Both the position numbers and the translations under genes were made by a program. A DNA stretch of 32,933 bases from Planctomycetota bacterium (GTDB taxonomy: Bacteria; Planctomycetota; Planctomycetia; Pirellulales; UBA1268), in assembly GCA_018970785.1 (NCBI GenBank), contig JAGWVR010000034.1, positions 1 through 32,933 of the forward strand. Reading direction: 5' to 3'. The notes beneath the pieces are model-generated. The model was not told the DNA's origin. It worked only from the letters and a program-made list of their open reading frames with translations, and ran no database searches. Below are positions 24,080 through 31,179 of the stretch, in pieces. Position 1 is the stretch's first letter. Every line of letters begins with the position of its first letter.

Positions 24080-25800
24080 CCCCCGCCACCTCCCCCACGA
24101 CCTTCGCGCTGTTGACCCCGGAGATCATCCTCGTGATCGCCGCTCTGGCGGTGTTTCTCGGAGGCGCGTTCGCGGGTCTCCGGGCGGGGTGGCTCGTGGC
24201 CCTCGGCGGCATCGTCGCGGCCCTGTTCGTGGCGACGGTGGCGGCACCGGCCGACGGGGTCTCGGGCCCGCTGACGATCGACGGTTTCTCGGGGTTCGTC
24301 CGCTGGCTCGTGCTCCTCCTCGGGGCGCTGGTGGCCCTCGTCCAGGCAGGAGACGGATTCCGGCGCGCCGTGCTGCGCGAGGCACAGCCCTACCAGTCCA
24401 CCGCCGAGGAGGCGGGGGTGTTTCTCCTGCTGGTCGCCGGGTTGTCGCTCGCCGCCGTCGCCAATGACCTGGTGTTGCTGTTCACCGGGTTGGAACTGGT
24501 CTCGATCCCCACGGCGATCCTGCTCGGACTGAAGCGGACCGATGCCGCCGGCCAGGAGGCGGGCCTCAAGTATTTCTTCCTCTCGCTGGTAGCCTCGTCG
24601 CTGTTCCTGTACGGCGTCGTCTGCCTGTACGGCATCGGTGGCTCGACCGAGATGGCGACGATCGGTGCCCGGCTGCGGTCGGCCGAGCCCGGCACGGTGG
24701 TCATCGGCGCTGCGCTCGTGCCGCTGGCTGCAGGTCTGATCCTCGCCGGTGCGGCGTTCCGGCTCGCCGCCTTCCCGCTCCACTTCTACGCCCCGGACGT
24801 CTACCAGGGCACGAGCCCGGGCAACGCGGCGCTGTTGTCGACGCTGCCGAAGGTGGCCGGCGTGATCGTGTTGTTGCGCCTGGCAGGGCTCGCGATCGGT
24901 CCGGTCGCCGGTGCACCGGTGGGGTATGCAGCCACCGCCACGCTCGACCTTCTGTGGCCCGCGGCCGCGGTGCTGGCCGCCGTGAGCATGACGATCGGCA
25001 ACGTGATGGCCCTCGGGCAGACCAACCTGCGCCGCCTCCTGGCCTGCTCGTCGATCGCCCACGCCGGTTACCTGCTGGTCGGCATCGCCGCGACCGCGGC
25101 ACTCGGCTCGTCGGCCGCCACCGGCGGTGCCGCTCCCGGGGGCGCGATCAGCGGCGGCGGCGCCACCCTCTTCTACCTCGCCACCTACGCGGTGGCGACG
25201 ATCGGCGTCTTCGCGGCGCTGACCTACCTCGGCCATCGCTGGCCGGTGTGGAGCGCCACGGTCCCGCGCCCACCGCGAGAGGAGGCGTCGACCATCGCCG
25301 ATCTCGACGGCTTGTCCGCGACCAATCCGATCGTCGCCTTCGCGATCGCCGTCTGCCTCCTCAGTCTCGCCGGGATCCCGCCGCTTCCCGGATTCTGGGG
25401 CAAGCTGTCGCTGGTCACCTCCGCCCTCGAGGTCGACGCCGGCGGCTGGAGCCCACGCCGCCTCGCCTTCGTCGCCCTCGCCGTCACGCTTGTGATCAAC
25501 GCGGCGATCGCCGCCGCCTACTACCTGCGGATCATCGCCGCCATCTATTTCCGCAGCACCGACCGCGGGGTGCAGTCCGACGGCGGCGTGGGCGCTGGGG
25601 TGGGAATGATCGCCTGCCTGGTGCTCGTCGGTCTGTTCACCATCCATCCACAGGGATTGTTCCGGGCGGCGCGGCGTGCCGGAGGCGCCGTGCTCGGAGC
25701 GCGGTCGACGGCGGGCGCACCCACGCTCTCCTCCCCGGTTTCCGCGGTCGCGACGGTGGCCGTGGACGCCGCGGCGGCCCCAGAACCGAGGCTGCCATGA
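24076..25800 (+). CDS. nuoN: NADH-quinone oxidoreductase subunit N
   Basis: A 574-residue third antiporter-like subunit. It shows GLELVSIPTAILLG with the conserved membrane glutamate, RLAAFPLHFYAPDVYQGTSPGNAALLSTLPKVAG, and GQTNLRRLLACSSIAHAGYLL. In this family the first lysine pair differs from NuoL and NuoM, as expected. A Gly/Ala-rich loop (SSAATGGAAPGGAISGGG) lies after the third signature, and the last 50 residues are a low-complexity Ala/Val tail. It starts at ATG 24076 in an ATGA overlap with nuoM and ends in an ATGA overlap with the Mrp-type gene. Confidence 0.95.
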   Translation: MTPATSPTTFALLTPEIILVIAALAVFLGGAFAGLRAGWLVALGGIVAALFVATVAAPADGVSGPLTIDGFSGFVRWLVLLLGALVALVQAGDGFRRAVLREAQPYQSTAEEAGVFLLLVAGLSLAAVANDLVLLFTGLELVSIPTAILLGLKRTDAAGQEAGLKYFFLSLVASSLFLYGVVCLYGIGGSTEMATIGARLRSAEPGTVVIGAALVPLAAGLILAGAAFRLAAFPLHFYAPDVYQGTSPGNAALLSTLPKVAGVIVLLRLAGLAIGPVAGAPVGYAATATLDLLWPAAAVLAAVSMTIGNVMALGQTNLRRLLACSSIAHAGYLLVGIAATAALGSSAATGGAAPGGAISGGGATLFYLATYAVATIGVFAALTYLGHRWPVWSATVPRPPREEASTIADLDGLSATNPIVAFAIAVCLLSLAGIPPLPGFWGKLSLVTSALEVDAGGWSPRRLAFVALAVTLVINAAIAAAYYLRIIAAIYFRSTDRGVQSDGGVGAGVGMIACLVLVGLFTIHPQGLFRAARRAGGAVLGARSTAGAPTLSSPVSAVATVAVDAAAAPEPRLP

Positions 25801-26882
25801 AGGTTCCCGACACTGCCGCGGTCACGGCGCTGGTGGCCGAATTCGCCGATCCGGAGACCGGACGTGGTCTCGGCCCGATGGGGCAGATCCGCAGCGTCGC
25901 CGCCGGTCCCGACGGGATCGCCGTGACCATCGCCCTCACCTCCCACTCGGCCCTCCTCTGGCCGGCCACCCGGGCGCGTCTCGAGGAGCGTCTCCGCACG
26001 GCGTTCCCGTCGGCAGGGCCCGTCGTCGTCACCGTCCAAACCCACGAGCGGGCTCCGGGCAAGCTCGGCCAGGTAGGACTCGAGGCGAAGAGCGTGATCG
26101 CCGTCGGTTCGGGCAAGGGGGGCGTGGGCAAGAGCACGGTCGCCGTCTCGATCGCCATCGGGCTGGCGCGGGCCGGCAGCCGCGTCGGCATCCTCGATGC
26201 CGACGTCTACGGGCCCAGCGTGCCGCATCTGGTGGGCTTGTCGGGACGGCCACAGATCGACGGCGGCCGGATCCAGCCGCTTCACCTCGAGGTCGGTCCC
26301 CATCCGCTGCCCGTGATGTCGATGGGGTTCCTCGTCCCGCCGGGCGAGGCGGTGGTGTGGCGCGGGCCGATGCTCCACGGGGCGATCGCCCAGATGCTCC
26401 GCGACACCGCCTGGGGGCCGCTCGACTACCTCGTCATCGACATGCCCCCGGGGACCGGGGACATCGCCCTGTCGCTGTCCCAGGTCCTGCCGCTCACCGG
26501 CGCGGTCGTCGTCTGCACACCGCAGGACGTCGCCCTGCTCGATGCCACCAAGGCGATCGCGATGTTCCGCAAGGTGCAGATTCCGCTCCTCGGGATGGTG
26601 GAGAACATGAGCTTCTTCCTCTGCCCGGGCTGCGGCAAGCGCTACGACATCTTCGGATCGGGCGGTGCACGACGGACGGCCGCCGATCTCGACATCCCGT
26701 TCCTCGGCGAGGTGCCGCTGCAGATGGCGATCCGCGAGCACGGCGATGCCGGTCGCACGGCGGCAAACTACGACGACGACGCGAGCCGCCCGTTCTTCAC
26801 GGCGATCTGCGAGCGGCTCGTCGGCAACCTCGCGGCGGCCCACGCCGCCCGTCCGCCGCTGCCGTCGCTGCCGGTGTTGTGA
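25797..26882 (+). CDS. Mrp/ApbC/NBP35-type Fe-S cluster carrier ATPase, coupled to nuoN
   Basis: A 361-residue P-loop ATPase that carries and delivers Fe-S clusters. Residues 1-85 resemble the MIP18/DUF59 domain, but the usual conserved cysteine in its Pro-Cys-Pro region is missing (SALLWPATR). The deviant Walker A GSGKGGVGKS lies at 104-113, followed by ILDADVYGPS, MGFLVPPGEAVVWRGPM and VIDMPPGTGDIALS. The cluster-binding C276-x2-C279 (LCPGCG) is present. The ATG at 25797 overlaps the nuoN stop by 4 bases, so it is translated with complex I. The eukaryotic homologue Ind1/NUBPL is a complex I assembly factor; a dedicated role here is inference from position. Convergent gluconokinase ends 16 bases away. 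Confidence 0.93.
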   Translation: MKVPDTAAVTALVAEFADPETGRGLGPMGQIRSVAAGPDGIAVTIALTSHSALLWPATRARLEERLRTAFPSAGPVVVTVQTHERAPGKLGQVGLEAKSVIAVGSGKGGVGKSTVAVSIAIGLARAGSRVGILDADVYGPSVPHLVGLSGRPQIDGGRIQPLHLEVGPHPLPVMSMGFLVPPGEAVVWRGPMLHGAIAQMLRDTAWGPLDYLVIDMPPGTGDIALSLSQVLPLTGAVVVCTPQDVALLDATKAIAMFRKVQIPLLGMVENMSFFLCPGCGKRYDIFGSGGARRTAADLDIPFLGEVPLQMAIREHGDAGRTAANYDDDASRPFFTAICERLVGNLAAAHAARPPLPSLPVL

Positions 26883-26898
26883 CCGGGCGACCGGATGC

Positions 26899-27408
26899 TT
26901 AGCGCGGCAGCGCCAGCCGGATCGCGGCGACGATCGCCTCCGGCGACCCGGCGACGTCGACGACGATCGGCCGCTCGCCGGGGCCCGGCCGCTCGAGCGT
27001 GGCCAACTGGCTGTCGAGAAGGCTGGCGGGCATGAAATGGTCGCGGCGCGCGGCGATCCGGCGGCGGATCAGCTCCGGATCGCCGTCGAGGTGCACGAGC
27101 CTGACTCCGGGCAGTCCGCCGCCGAGGCGCTCGCGGTAGGCGTGCTTCAGCGCCGAGCAGGCGAGCACGATCCCCGCGCCGTCGGGCCCGGCGAGCGTGG
27201 CGTCGACCAGCGTGCGCAGCGCGGCCAGCCAGGGCGCGCGGTGGTCGTCGGTGAGCGGAACTCCGGCCCGCATGCGCTCGACGTTGGCAGGGGGATGGAA
27301 ATCGTCGGCGTCGTGGAACGCAGCGCCGAGCTGCGCGGCGAGCAGCCTGCCGACCGCCGTCTTCCCGACGCCGCTGACCCCCATCACGACGACCACCTTG
27401 GGCTGCAT
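26899..27408 (-). CDS. gntK: Gluconokinase
   Basis: A 169-residue P-loop kinase that phosphorylates D-gluconate to 6-phosphogluconate, feeding the pentose phosphate or Entner-Doudoroff routes. Family marks in order: Walker A GVSGVGKT (residues 10-17), DADDFHPPANVERMRAGVPLTDDHRAPWL, ACSALKHAYRERL, and DHFMPASLLDSQLATLERP. The length is normal. I chose ATG 27408 because GGAG lies 8 bases upstream; ATG 27414 directly abuts that site. It converges with the nuo operon. The leader contains a large potential RNA fold (27454-27567). No gluconate transporter or regulator is nearby. Confidence 0.93.
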   Translation of the reverse strand: MQPKVVVVMGVSGVGKTAVGRLLAAQLGAAFHDADDFHPPANVERMRAGVPLTDDHRAPWLAALRTLVDATLAGPDGAGIVLACSALKHAYRERLGGGLPGVRLVHLDGDPELIRRRIAARRDHFMPASLLDSQLATLERPGPGERPIVVDVAGSPEAIVAAIRLALPR

Positions 27409-27453
27409 CGTCATCTCTCCGCGACCGGTCGTTCGAGGCGCTTCGCAAGTCCA

Positions 27454-27567
27454 CGAAGCCTCCGCTCGGGCTCGACAGAGGGGGCCGCCCCTCGCGCCTC
27501 TGCCCTCGCATCGACCCGTAGCCAGTGGGTGACGGGCCGATGCGAGGGCGACGGCGGAGGGGCTTCG
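27454..27567 (-). ncRNA. Possible multi-branched RNA fold upstream of gluconokinase
   Basis: Closing stem: CGAAGCCTCCGC (27454-27465) with GCGGA (27554-27558) and GGCTTCG (27561-27567), two G unpaired. Inside it is a long hairpin: CCCTCGCATCG (27503-27513) with CGATGCGAGGG (27538-27548), extended after one A/C mismatch by CCCGT/ACGGG (27515-27519 with 27532-27536), loop 12 bases. A second small hairpin in between can form with CAGAGG/CCTCTG or GAGGGG/CCCCTC near 27476-27502. The fold starts 46 bases upstream of the gluconokinase ATG. It could be a leader element, a terminator region or a stand-alone RNA. Covariation is not known. Confidence 0.35.
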
Positions 27568-27630
27568 CGGATCCCTGGGAACATGTCAATGGATCGATCC
27601 GTCACCGCGTCATTCCTTCCGCGAACTTTC

Positions 27631-27657
27631 CGGTGGGAACCCTCGGCGTTCCCACCG
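27631..27657 (-). terminator. Second hairpin after the SGNH hydrolase gene
   Basis: CGGTGGGAAC (27631-27640) and GTTCCCACCG (27648-27657) pair perfectly over 10 bp with a 7-base loop. No T run follows in the minus direction (GAAAGTTC follows), so this is a weak terminator or a processing structure behind the first hairpin at 27668-27698. Confidence 0.45.
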
Positions 27658-27667
27658 CCCGGCGAAA

Positions 27668-27698
27668 GCGGAACGAGGCCATGGATGGCTCGTTCCGC
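27668..27698 (-). terminator. Hairpin directly behind the SGNH hydrolase gene
   Basis: GCGGAACGAG (27668-27677) pairs with CTCGTTCCGC (27689-27698), and the inner CCAT/ATGG pairs with one bulged G. In the minus direction it is followed by TTTCGCC. It begins 8 bases past the stop codon at 27706, as expected for the end of the lpxB operon. Confidence 0.6.
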
Positions 27699-27705
27699 GC
27701 TCTGT

Positions 27706-28488
27706 TCAGTACAGCCACACCCGGCTTCCGTCGGCGAACACCAAGGCGGGTTGCGGGCGGAGCCTGAGCCGTCCGGCGAGGACGCGCACCTCCGCAGCCG
27801 CACTGCCGATCCGCATCCACTCGCCGACGGTCGCCCGCCGCCGGCGCTCGGGTTCCGCGATCCCCCAGGCGGCGTGGACCCTGTGCCACAGTTCGTCGAG
27901 CCGGCGGCGACGGACGTGGATCGCATCGAGGCCGTACCATTCGCCCGGCGCCTCGAGGATCGTGACGCCCGCCTCGCGGGCCAGTGCCGCCAGCCGCTCG
28001 TCGAGCGCCGCCGCCGCCGCCTTCACCTCCGGGAGCGTGAGACGGCAGCCCGGCACGTAGCAGGCCCTCAGCCCACGAAACCGCAGCGGCCCGATGCCGG
28101 CGATGCTCGCCATCGGCAGATGCGTGACGACCACGCGCCCGCCGAGCGCCTGCAGCCGGCCGACGGCCGTCGCCACCCACGCCGCCACCTGGTCCGGGGC
28201 GAAGCCGTAGAGGAGGTCGTTGCCGACGTCGGTGACCAGCGCCAGCGGCGCGCGGTCGTCGGCGGGCAGGCGATCGAGCGCCCGCCACAGCCCGCAGCCG
28301 AGGATCGAAGGCAGCCGGCGCCAGCCGACGCGGCTGGTGGCTCCGTAGGAGCGGCCGTGGCCTGCGGCGACGAAACAATCGACGCCGGTCCCGGCGCGCC
28401 CCCGGGCCTCAGCCACCAGCCGCGGCAAACCGCGCGACAAATTGCTCGCCCCGAGCAGCACCAAGCGCGGCCCGGCCGGCGGAGTCAC
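27706..28488 (-). CDS. SGNH/GDSL-type hydrolase
   Basis: A 260-residue protein of the SGNH fold (esterases, deacetylases and related enzymes). Block I appears as VLLGASNLSRG, with the likely nucleophile S15. Block III is DVGND, with N90. The Asp-His pair of block V is D188 and H191 in GLDAIH. There is no signal peptide, so it should be cytoplasmic. It starts at GTG 28488 in a GTGA overlap with the M50 protease gene, making it the third gene of the lpxB operon. The substrate is unknown; proximity to lpxB hints at envelope glycan or lipid metabolism, but this is only context. Confidence 0.8.
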   Translation of the reverse strand: MTPPAGPRLVLLGASNLSRGLPRLVAEARGRAGTGVDCFVAAGHGRSYGATSRVGWRRLPSILGCGLWRALDRLPADDRAPLALVTDVGNDLLYGFAPDQVAAWVATAVGRLQALGGRVVVTHLPMASIAGIGPLRFRGLRACYVPGCRLTLPEVKAAAAALDERLAALAREAGVTILEAPGEWYGLDAIHVRRRRLDELWHRVHAAWGIAEPERRRRATVGEWMRIGSAAAEVRVLAGRLRLRPQPALVFADGSRVWLY

Positions 28489-29264
28489 ACCCGGCGCGGC
28501 CACCGTGGGCCTCCCTGCTGGAGCGACTGCCAGCACGACATCGCCAGGGACGCGAACAGCATCGCCATGAACCACTGCCCTTCCTGCCAGCACCACCAGG
28601 CCATCGCCCCGCCGGCCACCGTCCCGATCCCGGCGGCGATCCGCGCGGCGTCGGCGATCCCCAGCACGGCGAGCCCCTCGCGGGCGATCTGGCCGCCGTC
28701 GAGTGGCGGCACGGGCACGAGGTTGATCAGCGGCCAGAGGATGTTGACCTCGAGGAGGAACATCACGATCGCGAAGCCGACCAGTGAGCCGGGCCGCTCG
28801 CCGGCGAACAGGCCGAGCCGCTCCCCGAGCCACTCCAGTGGAAACGGCACCGCCCGACCGAGCGCCCGGAGCACCGCGACGACCGCGGCGGCCAGGGCGA
28901 GTTGGGCGGCGGGTCCGGCGGCGGCGACGAGAAGGCGTTGCAGCGGGCTGCGTGCGCCGCGGTGTCCACCCCCGTACGGGATCGCCAGGCCGCCGAAATG
29001 GTAGATCACCACGGCCGCCGGTTGGCCGAACGCCCGGAAGGCCAGCGCGTGCCCCATCTCGTGGAGGATGATCGAGAGCAGGACGACGATCTCCCACAGC
29101 ACCAGCAGGCCCAGCGCCTGGCGCGGATCGTCGGTGAGTGCCTGGCACAGCCCCCAGCCGAACAGCGCCGTGACCGGCCAGAACCAGGCCGACACGCGGA
29201 TGGGGATTCCGGCCAGGGAGAACTGGAGGTCGTAGGGCGTGGGCTGCGGTTGGGCGAATTGCAT
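28485..29264 (-). CDS. M50 family (site-2 protease type) membrane metalloprotease
   Basis: A 259-residue integral membrane protein. The zinc-binding motif HEMGH lies at 68-72 inside a hydrophobic segment (VLLSIILHEMGHALAF). The second motif NLVPVPPLDGG at 181-191 supplies the aspartate D189. About six hydrophobic segments are visible. There is no PDZ domain, so it belongs to the short group rather than RseP proper. It starts at ATG 29264, 7 bases after the lpxB stop, and ends in a GTGA overlap with the SGNH gene. Members cleave substrates within membranes; the substrate here is unknown. Confidence 0.88.
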   Translation of the reverse strand: MQFAQPQPTPYDLQFSLAGIPIRVSAWFWPVTALFGWGLCQALTDDPRQALGLLVLWEIVVLLSIILHEMGHALAFRAFGQPAAVVIYHFGGLAIPYGGGHRGARSPLQRLLVAAAGPAAQLALAAAVVAVLRALGRAVPFPLEWLGERLGLFAGERPGSLVGFAIVMFLLEVNILWPLINLVPVPPLDGGQIAREGLAVLGIADAARIAAGIGTVAGGAMAWWCWQEGQWFMAMLFASLAMSCWQSLQQGGPRWPRRV

Positions 29265-29271
29265 GCCGTCA

Positions 29272-30483
29272 TTATGCCGCCCGCCGGCCGGAGCGGCGCG
29301 CAGGCGGCGGCACCGCCGCGGTGGTCCCCCGCGCGATCGCCAGCACCGCGTCGGCGGCTCGTGCGGCGGAACCGGGTCGCTCCACGCCGCGGGCGACGGC
29401 GTCGAGCCGCTCGACGGTCCGGAGCCGCGCCGCCGGGTCGGCGAGCCAGCCGACGACGTGGTCGGCGACGCGCGGCGCCGGATCGTCGACCGCGAGATAC
29501 TCGGGAAACAGCGCCGCCGGATCTGCCGCCGGCACCCCGACCGGTGCCCGCCAGACGGGCCGCACCGGACCGATCGGATCGTCGACCGCGAGGAGATTGA
29601 CCAGCGTGATCCAGCGCGCGTGGCGGAAGAAGCTCTGGACGACGTAGGCCAGCCGGCTGATCCGGTAGACGATCACGGTCGGCACCCGGGCCGAGAGCAG
29701 CTCCAGCGACACCGAGCCGCTGACCGCGATCGCCGCCGCGGCCTCGGTCATCAACTCCCGCGATCGCCCGGCGACGATCTCGACGTCGGTTCCGGCGCGC
29801 GCGGCGATCAGCGCCGCGTGGCGTTCGTGGAGGGCGCCGACGACGACGCGCACCGCGGCGATCCGGCCCCGCACCTTCCGCGCCGCCTCGAGGAGGCTGC
29901 CGAGGTTGGCGTCGATCTCCTGGCGCCGTGATCCGGGGAGGAGGAGCAGCAGCGGGACCGCGCCGTCGGGGGCGCGGCGCGGCGGCGGGGCGTCGAAGAA
30001 CGGATGCCCGACGAGCGTCGAGCGGACCCCGTGGGCGGTGAACCAGTCGTGTTCGAACGGCAGCGCCGCCAAGACGTGGTCGACGAGGCGGCGGAGCTTC
30101 CCGACCCGCCAGCTGCCCCAGGCCCAGATCTGCGGCGGGCAATAGAAGACCACGGGGATCCCGTGCCGCTTGGCCCGCCACGCCAGCCACCAGTGGAAGC
30201 CGGGGAAATCGACGACGACGACGACGTCGGGACGCCGGTCGATGAAGCTCCGCTCGGCGCGGCGGGCGAGCTCGACGAAGCGCGGGAGGTTGAGCAGCGC
30301 GCGGCCGAACCACATCACCGCCAGGGCGGTCATGTCGGCCAGCAGCGTCGCGCCGGCGGCGGCCAGGCCGGGCCCGCCGAGACCGATGCACTCGACGTCC
30401 GGATGGCGCTCGCGCAGCGCGCGGACGAGGCAGGCGGCGTGATGGTCCCCCGACGGCTCCCCCGCCGAGACGAAGACGCGCAT
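29272..30483 (-). CDS. lpxB: Lipid-A-disaccharide synthase
   Basis: A 403-residue family GT19 glycosyltransferase that joins UDP-2,3-diacylglucosamine to lipid X in lipid A synthesis. The N terminus VFVSAGEPSGDHHA matches the family start exactly. Other marks are GLGGPGLAAAG, VVVVVDFPGFHWWLA, YCPPQIWAWGSWRVGKLR, VGHPFFD, LLPGSRRQEI and the C-terminal domain AVSGSVSLELLSARVPTVIVYR. It supports a Gram-negative outer membrane. The other lipid A genes are not in the window. It leads an operon with the M50 protease and SGNH hydrolase. The ATG at 30483 follows the U-tract of a terminator-like hairpin whose arm includes the GGAG ribosome binding site. Confidence 0.93.
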   Translation of the reverse strand: MRVFVSAGEPSGDHHAACLVRALRERHPDVECIGLGGPGLAAAGATLLADMTALAVMWFGRALLNLPRFVELARRAERSFIDRRPDVVVVVDFPGFHWWLAWRAKRHGIPVVFYCPPQIWAWGSWRVGKLRRLVDHVLAALPFEHDWFTAHGVRSTLVGHPFFDAPPPRRAPDGAVPLLLLLPGSRRQEIDANLGSLLEAARKVRGRIAAVRVVVGALHERHAALIAARAGTDVEIVAGRSRELMTEAAAAIAVSGSVSLELLSARVPTVIVYRISRLAYVVQSFFRHARWITLVNLLAVDDPIGPVRPVWRAPVGVPAADPAALFPEYLAVDDPAPRVADHVVGWLADPAARLRTVERLDAVARGVERPGSAARAADAVLAIARGTTAAVPPPARRSGRRAA

Positions 30484-30524
30484 GAAAAAACTCCGCGTGG
30501 GACCGGGTCGATCCCACGCGGAGT
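30484..30524 (-). terminator. Terminator-like hairpin containing the lpxB ribosome binding site
   Basis: ACTCCGCGTGGGA (30490-30502) and TCCCACGCGGAGT (30512-30524) form a perfect 13-bp stem with a 9-base loop. In the minus direction six T follow (30490-30485), one of them in the stem, then C and the lpxB ATG at 30483. The GGAG at 30491-30494, 7 bases before that ATG, is buried in the 3' arm. It is a full intrinsic terminator for the gene at 30589-31038 and at the same time masks the lpxB start. Confidence 0.85.
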
Positions 30525-30588
30525 ATTTCAGTTCGAGCGGCGGGGCCCTAGGCCAGTTGGCCGGTGCCCCGTCCAGCAGGGCGCCGGC

Positions 30589-31038
30589 TCACTTCGCGAC
30601 CGGGGCGAACCCCTTCTCGATGTTGCCGAACACCATCGTCACCTGCTCGTCGGCGGAGGCCTTCTCGACCTTGCCCTTGCAGTTGTTGCAGCAGAAGCCG
30701 ACCGTGGCGTCGCCGATCGCGACCTCGGTGCCCGCCTTGACGGCGCCACCGCTGAACGGGCAGCCCTTCTGGACGAGCTGGCCGGTCGAGACCATCTGCT
30801 GGTGGGCCTTGGCGGCGAACTTGGCCGAGTCGCCGGTGAAGGCCGACTGGCAGTTGCCGCAGCAGAAGAAGACCTTGCCGCCGGCGAAGCTGGTGTGCTT
30901 CTCGGGGTTGCAACCCTTGCCGGACACCGGGCACTTGGCGTCTTTCGGCTCCTTCGGAGCAGCCGTGACGGCGGCAGCCGACAGCGCGGCGACCGCGACG
31001 AGCGCGAAGACGGGAGCGATGCGGGAGAACATCTTCAT
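30589..31038 (-). CDS. Small exported cysteine-rich protein with two YHS/TRASH-like metal-site repeats
   Basis: A 149-residue protein. Residues 1-27 form a signal peptide (APVFALVAVAALSAAAVTA). The mature part has two similar units: C36-P-V-S-G with FFCCGNC (C59, C60, C63), and C93-P-F-S-G with FCCNNC (C116, C117, C120). Cys-Pro plus a later Cys-Cys-x-x-Cys resembles YHS or TRASH-type metal-binding domains, and such periplasmic proteins are, from memory, common in Planctomycetes. Binding of copper or another soft metal is inferred, not shown. GAGG lies 8-9 bases before ATG 31038. It is followed by a strong terminator 65 bases past the stop, so it is probably monocistronic. Confidence 0.82.
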   Translation of the reverse strand: MKMFSRIAPVFALVAVAALSAAAVTAAPKEPKDAKCPVSGKGCNPEKHTSFAGGKVFFCCGNCQSAFTGDSAKFAAKAHQQMVSTGQLVQKGCPFSGGAVKAGTEVAIGDATVGFCCNNCKGKVEKASADEQVTMVFGNIEKGFAPVAK

Positions 31039-31179
31039 GGATTCGAGCCTCGACGGGAGGGGAAGGGCGACGTGGTGGTCCGGCGTCGCCAGCCCACCTT
31101 CATCGGGGGATGATAGCGGGCGGCTCCAACCGCGGCAACCAAGGGTTTCGCGAGGGAAACCCGGTCACCGCCCACCGTT

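Noticed and set aside
19081-25647. Several minus-strand frames of 700-860 codons opposite nuoJ to nuoN
   Set aside because: They mirror the coding strand of well-conserved complex I genes and encode Arg/Glu/Gln/Gly-rich low-complexity sequence, so they are shadows.
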